Shown here piece after piece: positions 6,053 to 7,810 of a stretch of 7,810 nucleotides of DNA. The notes beneath the pieces are model-generated. The model did no database searches, was not told the origin of the DNA, and saw only the letters and a program-made list of their open reading frames with translations. Source of the DNA: JBOGZI01 sp050697275 (lineage in GTDB: Bacteria; Actinomycetota; Thermoleophilia; Solirubrobacterales; 70-9). Both the position numbers and the translations under genes were made by a program. The stretch is from the NCBI GenBank assembly GCA_050697275.1, contig JBOGZI010000128.1:1-7810 (forward strand), in the 5' to 3' direction. Each line of letters begins with the position of its first letter. Within the stretch, counting starts at the first letter, position 1.

Positions 6053-6969
6053 GACGGGGTCCGGTAACAGCCCTCGCGGCGGTGATGCTGACGGCTCTTG
6101 TGGCGCAGATCGCGGTCGCCGGCGGCGCTCAGGGGGGCGACCCCATGGCGACGATCTCGGTCAGCAAGAAGAAGCTGAGCAAGCTGATCCGCAAGGAGGT
6201 GCAGCGGCAGCTCCAGCCGGGACCGCAGGGCGCCCAGGGAATCCAGGGTCAGCAGGGCGCCCGAGGAATACAGGGTCAGCAGGGCGCCCAGGGCCCACCC
6301 GGCACCGCTCCCGCCTGTCAGGGAAACGGCTCCGGCGACACCATGGTCGCCGCAGGCGCGGTCTGCATCGACCGCTACGAGGTCAGCGTCTGGTCCGCGC
6401 CGAAGGGCGGCACCCGGTACGGCACATCATCCGACGACTACCCATGCAATGACAACGGCCAGGACTGCAAGGCGGGCACGGCCGGGGAGATCTACGCCCG
6501 GAGTGTCCCCGGGGTCACCCCCTCGCGCTTCATCACCTACTTTCAGGCCCAGCAGGCGCTCGCCAACTCGGGAAAGCGCCTGCCGAGCAACGCCGAGTGG
6601 CAGCAGGCGGTCGCCGGCACCCCGGACTCGACCGCCTGCAACGTCATCACCGGTGTGGTCGCGCGCACGGGCGACAACGCCGGCTGCATCTCAGACTGGC
6701 GGACTAACGACATGGTCGGGAATGTCTACGAGTGGGTCGCCGACTGGGACGAGGAGGGCCCCGGCGGCTGCACCGTCATGGGCCCGGATCTCGGGAACGA
6801 CCTGACTTGCCTCGGAAGGGACGCCGGCGACCCCTCGACCCGCTTCCCCGGTGCCCTGATTCGCGGCGGCGCCTACTTCAACGGCGCGAATGCCGGCCCG
6901 CTCACGGTCGAGAGCAACGACCGGCCGTCGGACTCGAAGAGCTTCATCGGGTTCCGCGGCGCCCGCTAG
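6049..6969 (+). CDS. Secreted collagen-like protein with C-terminal FGE-sulfatase (SUMF1/C-type-lectin-fold) domain
   Basis: The product has 306 residues. Residues 1-25 are a signal peptide (M-R-R-G-P, Ala/Val/Leu core). Residues 35-55 are basic and probably helical (S-K-K-K-L-S-K-L-I-R-K-E-V-Q-R-Q-L), placed where a trimerising coil would be. Gly occurs every third residue from G58 to G85 (collagen-like G-X-Y, rich in Gln). Residues about 95-306 are an FGE-sulfatase domain: I107-D-R-Y-E-V, G175-K-R-L-P-S-N-A-E-W, D221-M-V-G-N-V-Y-E-W-V-A-D-W, R272-G-G-A-Y and the closing G-F-R. Eight cysteines suggest up to four disulfides. The Cys pair that makes true formylglycine-generating enzymes catalytic is absent after R-G-G, so a binding role is likelier. 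The GTG start at 6049 has GGAGGGG eight bases upstream and overlaps the 69-residue gene; the in-frame extension back to 5728 is rejected. Confidence 0.87.
   Translation: MRRGPVTALAAVMLTALVAQIAVAGGAQGGDPMATISVSKKKLSKLIRKEVQRQLQPGPQGAQGIQGQQGARGIQGQQGAQGPPGTAPACQGNGSGDTMVAAGAVCIDRYEVSVWSAPKGGTRYGTSSDDYPCNDNGQDCKAGTAGEIYARSVPGVTPSRFITYFQAQQALANSGKRLPSNAEWQQAVAGTPDSTACNVITGVVARTGDNAGCISDWRTNDMVGNVYEWVADWDEEGPGGCTVMGPDLGNDLTCLGRDAGDPSTRFPGALIRGGAYFNGANAGPLTVESNDRPSDSKSFIGFRGAR
6229..6300 (+). repeat. 27-base in-frame repeats coding collagen-like triplets
   Basis: Unit 1 (6229-6255) and unit 2 (6256-6282) each code G-A-Q/R-G-I-Q-G-Q-Q and differ at only a few bases. A third, partial unit (6283-6300) starts G-A-Q-G before P-P. 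The pattern indicates recent tandem duplication within the Gly-X-Y stalk. Confidence 0.8.
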
Positions 6970-6982
6970 CCCCGCCGTCCGC

Positions 6983-7810
6983 TCAGTCCGGACCGATCCC
7001 CATCGCCCCGCGCACCTCGGCGAGCGTCTCGGTGGCGATCGAGCGGGCCTTCTCGGCGCCGGCGGCGAGTGCCTCCTCCAGCGCCGTCTCGTCGGGCCGC
7101 AGCTCCTCGTAGCGCTCGCGCACCGGGGCAAGGTAGGAGACGACCGCCTCGGCGACCGCCGCCTTGAAGTCGCCGTAGCCGGAGCCGTCGAACTCGCCCT
7201 CGACCTCCTCCGGCGTCGTCTCCCGCGCCACCGCGAGGATGTCGATCAGGTTGCCGATCCCCTCCTTGCCCTCACCGCGCTTCACCTCGGTGCCCGAGTC
7301 CGTCACCGCGCTCTTCACCTTCCTGGTCACCGCCTCCGGCTCGTCGAGGACGTAGACGGTGCCCTGCGCGGTGCCGCCGGTGGTCGCCATCTTCGAGGTC
7401 GGGTCCTGCAGGTCCATGATCCGGGCCCCCACCTCCGGCAGCTTGTGCTGCGGCTCGACCAGGGTCTCGCCGAAGCGCTCGTTGAAGCGGCGGGCGATCT
7501 CGCGCATCAGCTCGACGTGCTGGAGCTGATCCTCCCCGACCGGGACCGTGTCGCCTTTATAGGCGAGCACATCGGCGGCCATCAGCACCGGGTAGAAGAA
7601 GAGGCCCGCGGAGATCAGCTCGCGCTGCTTCGCCGACTTCTCCTTGAACTGGTGCATGCGGTTGAGATCGCCGTGCGCGGTCACCGCCGCCAGCAGCCAG
7701 CACAGCTCGGTGTGCTCGCGCACGTCGCTCTGACGGAACAGGATGTGGCGGTCGACGTCAAGCCCGGCCGCGAGGAACAGCGCCGCGAGGTCGTACAGGT
7801 TGCGCCGCAT
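6983..7810 (-). CDS. trpS: Tryptophanyl-tRNA synthetase, C-terminal part, 5' end outside window
   Basis: This class I synthetase charges tRNA-Trp with tryptophan. 275 residues are visible. The ATG at 7810 is internal: aligning M77-x-x-D80 and V-P-V-G-E-D-Q95 with Met129, Asp132 and Gln147 of the Geobacillus enzyme gives an offset of 52, so about 50 N-terminal residues, including the HIGH-type motif, lie beyond the edge. Other landmarks are F-R-Q-S-D-V-R-E-H-T-E-L, H-Q-F-K-E-K-S, the Trp-pocket residues above, G-T-V-Y-V-L-D-E-P and A-V-T-D-S-G-T-E. The ATP-binding KMSKS loop reads K140-M-A-T-T, losing the second lysine. The remaining fold is intact, so it is probably functional in a lineage-specific form. 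It converges on the collagen-like gene with only 13 bases between stops, leaving no room for a separate terminator. Confidence 0.95.
   Translation of the reverse strand: MRRNLYDLAALFLAAGLDVDRHILFRQSDVREHTELCWLLAAVTAHGDLNRMHQFKEKSAKQRELISAGLFFYPVLMAADVLAYKGDTVPVGEDQLQHVELMREIARRFNERFGETLVEPQHKLPEVGARIMDLQDPTSKMATTGGTAQGTVYVLDEPEAVTRKVKSAVTDSGTEVKRGEGKEGIGNLIDILAVARETTPEEVEGEFDGSGYGDFKAAVAEAVVSYLAPVRERYEELRPDETALEEALAAGAEKARSIATETLAEVRGAMGIGPD

Noticed and set aside
6331..6969. Diversity-generating retroelement target
   Set aside because: The fold is similar, but no reverse transcriptase, template repeat or Asn-codon (AAC/AAT) cluster is visible in the window. Only the structural comparison is kept.

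Overview
The window is very GC-rich, with GTG starts, GTGA-type overlapping gene junctions and dense coding. This fits a high-GC actinobacterium. Secreted proteins built from a signal peptide, a Lys-rich segment and Asn/Ser/Ala/Thr repeats, together with a TrpS whose KMSKS loop is altered, make me favour the class Thermoleophilia (Solirubrobacterales-like). That placement is inference from memory, not a search result.

Layout. (1) Positions 1-2097, minus strand: a compact housekeeping operon read right to left, scpA, scpB, a secreted M14-family zinc peptidase, and the first 22 codons of another exported protein that runs off the left edge. The scpA/scpB and scpB/peptidase junctions each overlap by four bases (GTGA). 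(2) Positions 2098-2208: a short gap with a stem-loop. (3) Positions 2209-5022, minus strand: a large LuxR-family regulator with an N-terminal ATPase domain (LAL/MalT-like). (4) Positions 5023-5189: a divergent control region with a dyad, spaced direct repeats and a tiny ORF. (5) Positions 5190-6969, plus strand: a three-gene unit. It encodes a secreted protein with NSANTA hexapeptide repeats, a 69-residue small protein, and a secreted collagen-like protein ending in an FGE-sulfatase/C-type-lectin-fold domain. The last two are joined by another GTGA overlap. (6) Positions 6983-7810, minus strand: the C-terminal five-sixths of tryptophanyl-tRNA synthetase, convergent with the collagen-like gene and cut by the right edge.

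The core genes trpS and scpAB share a strand. The regulator and the divergent three-gene unit look like an accessory module lodged between them. The simplest reading is that the ATP-dependent LuxR regulator controls a small set of exported, fibre-like surface proteins. Both larger proteins follow one plan: signal peptide, basic helical segment, low-complexity repeat, then a globular C-terminal domain with cysteines. A 24-base direct repeat with two mismatches brackets the NSANTA gene exactly and also forms the start region of the 69-residue gene, which suggests the NSANTA gene was added as a cassette. No RNA gene, CRISPR array, transposase or reverse transcriptase was seen.
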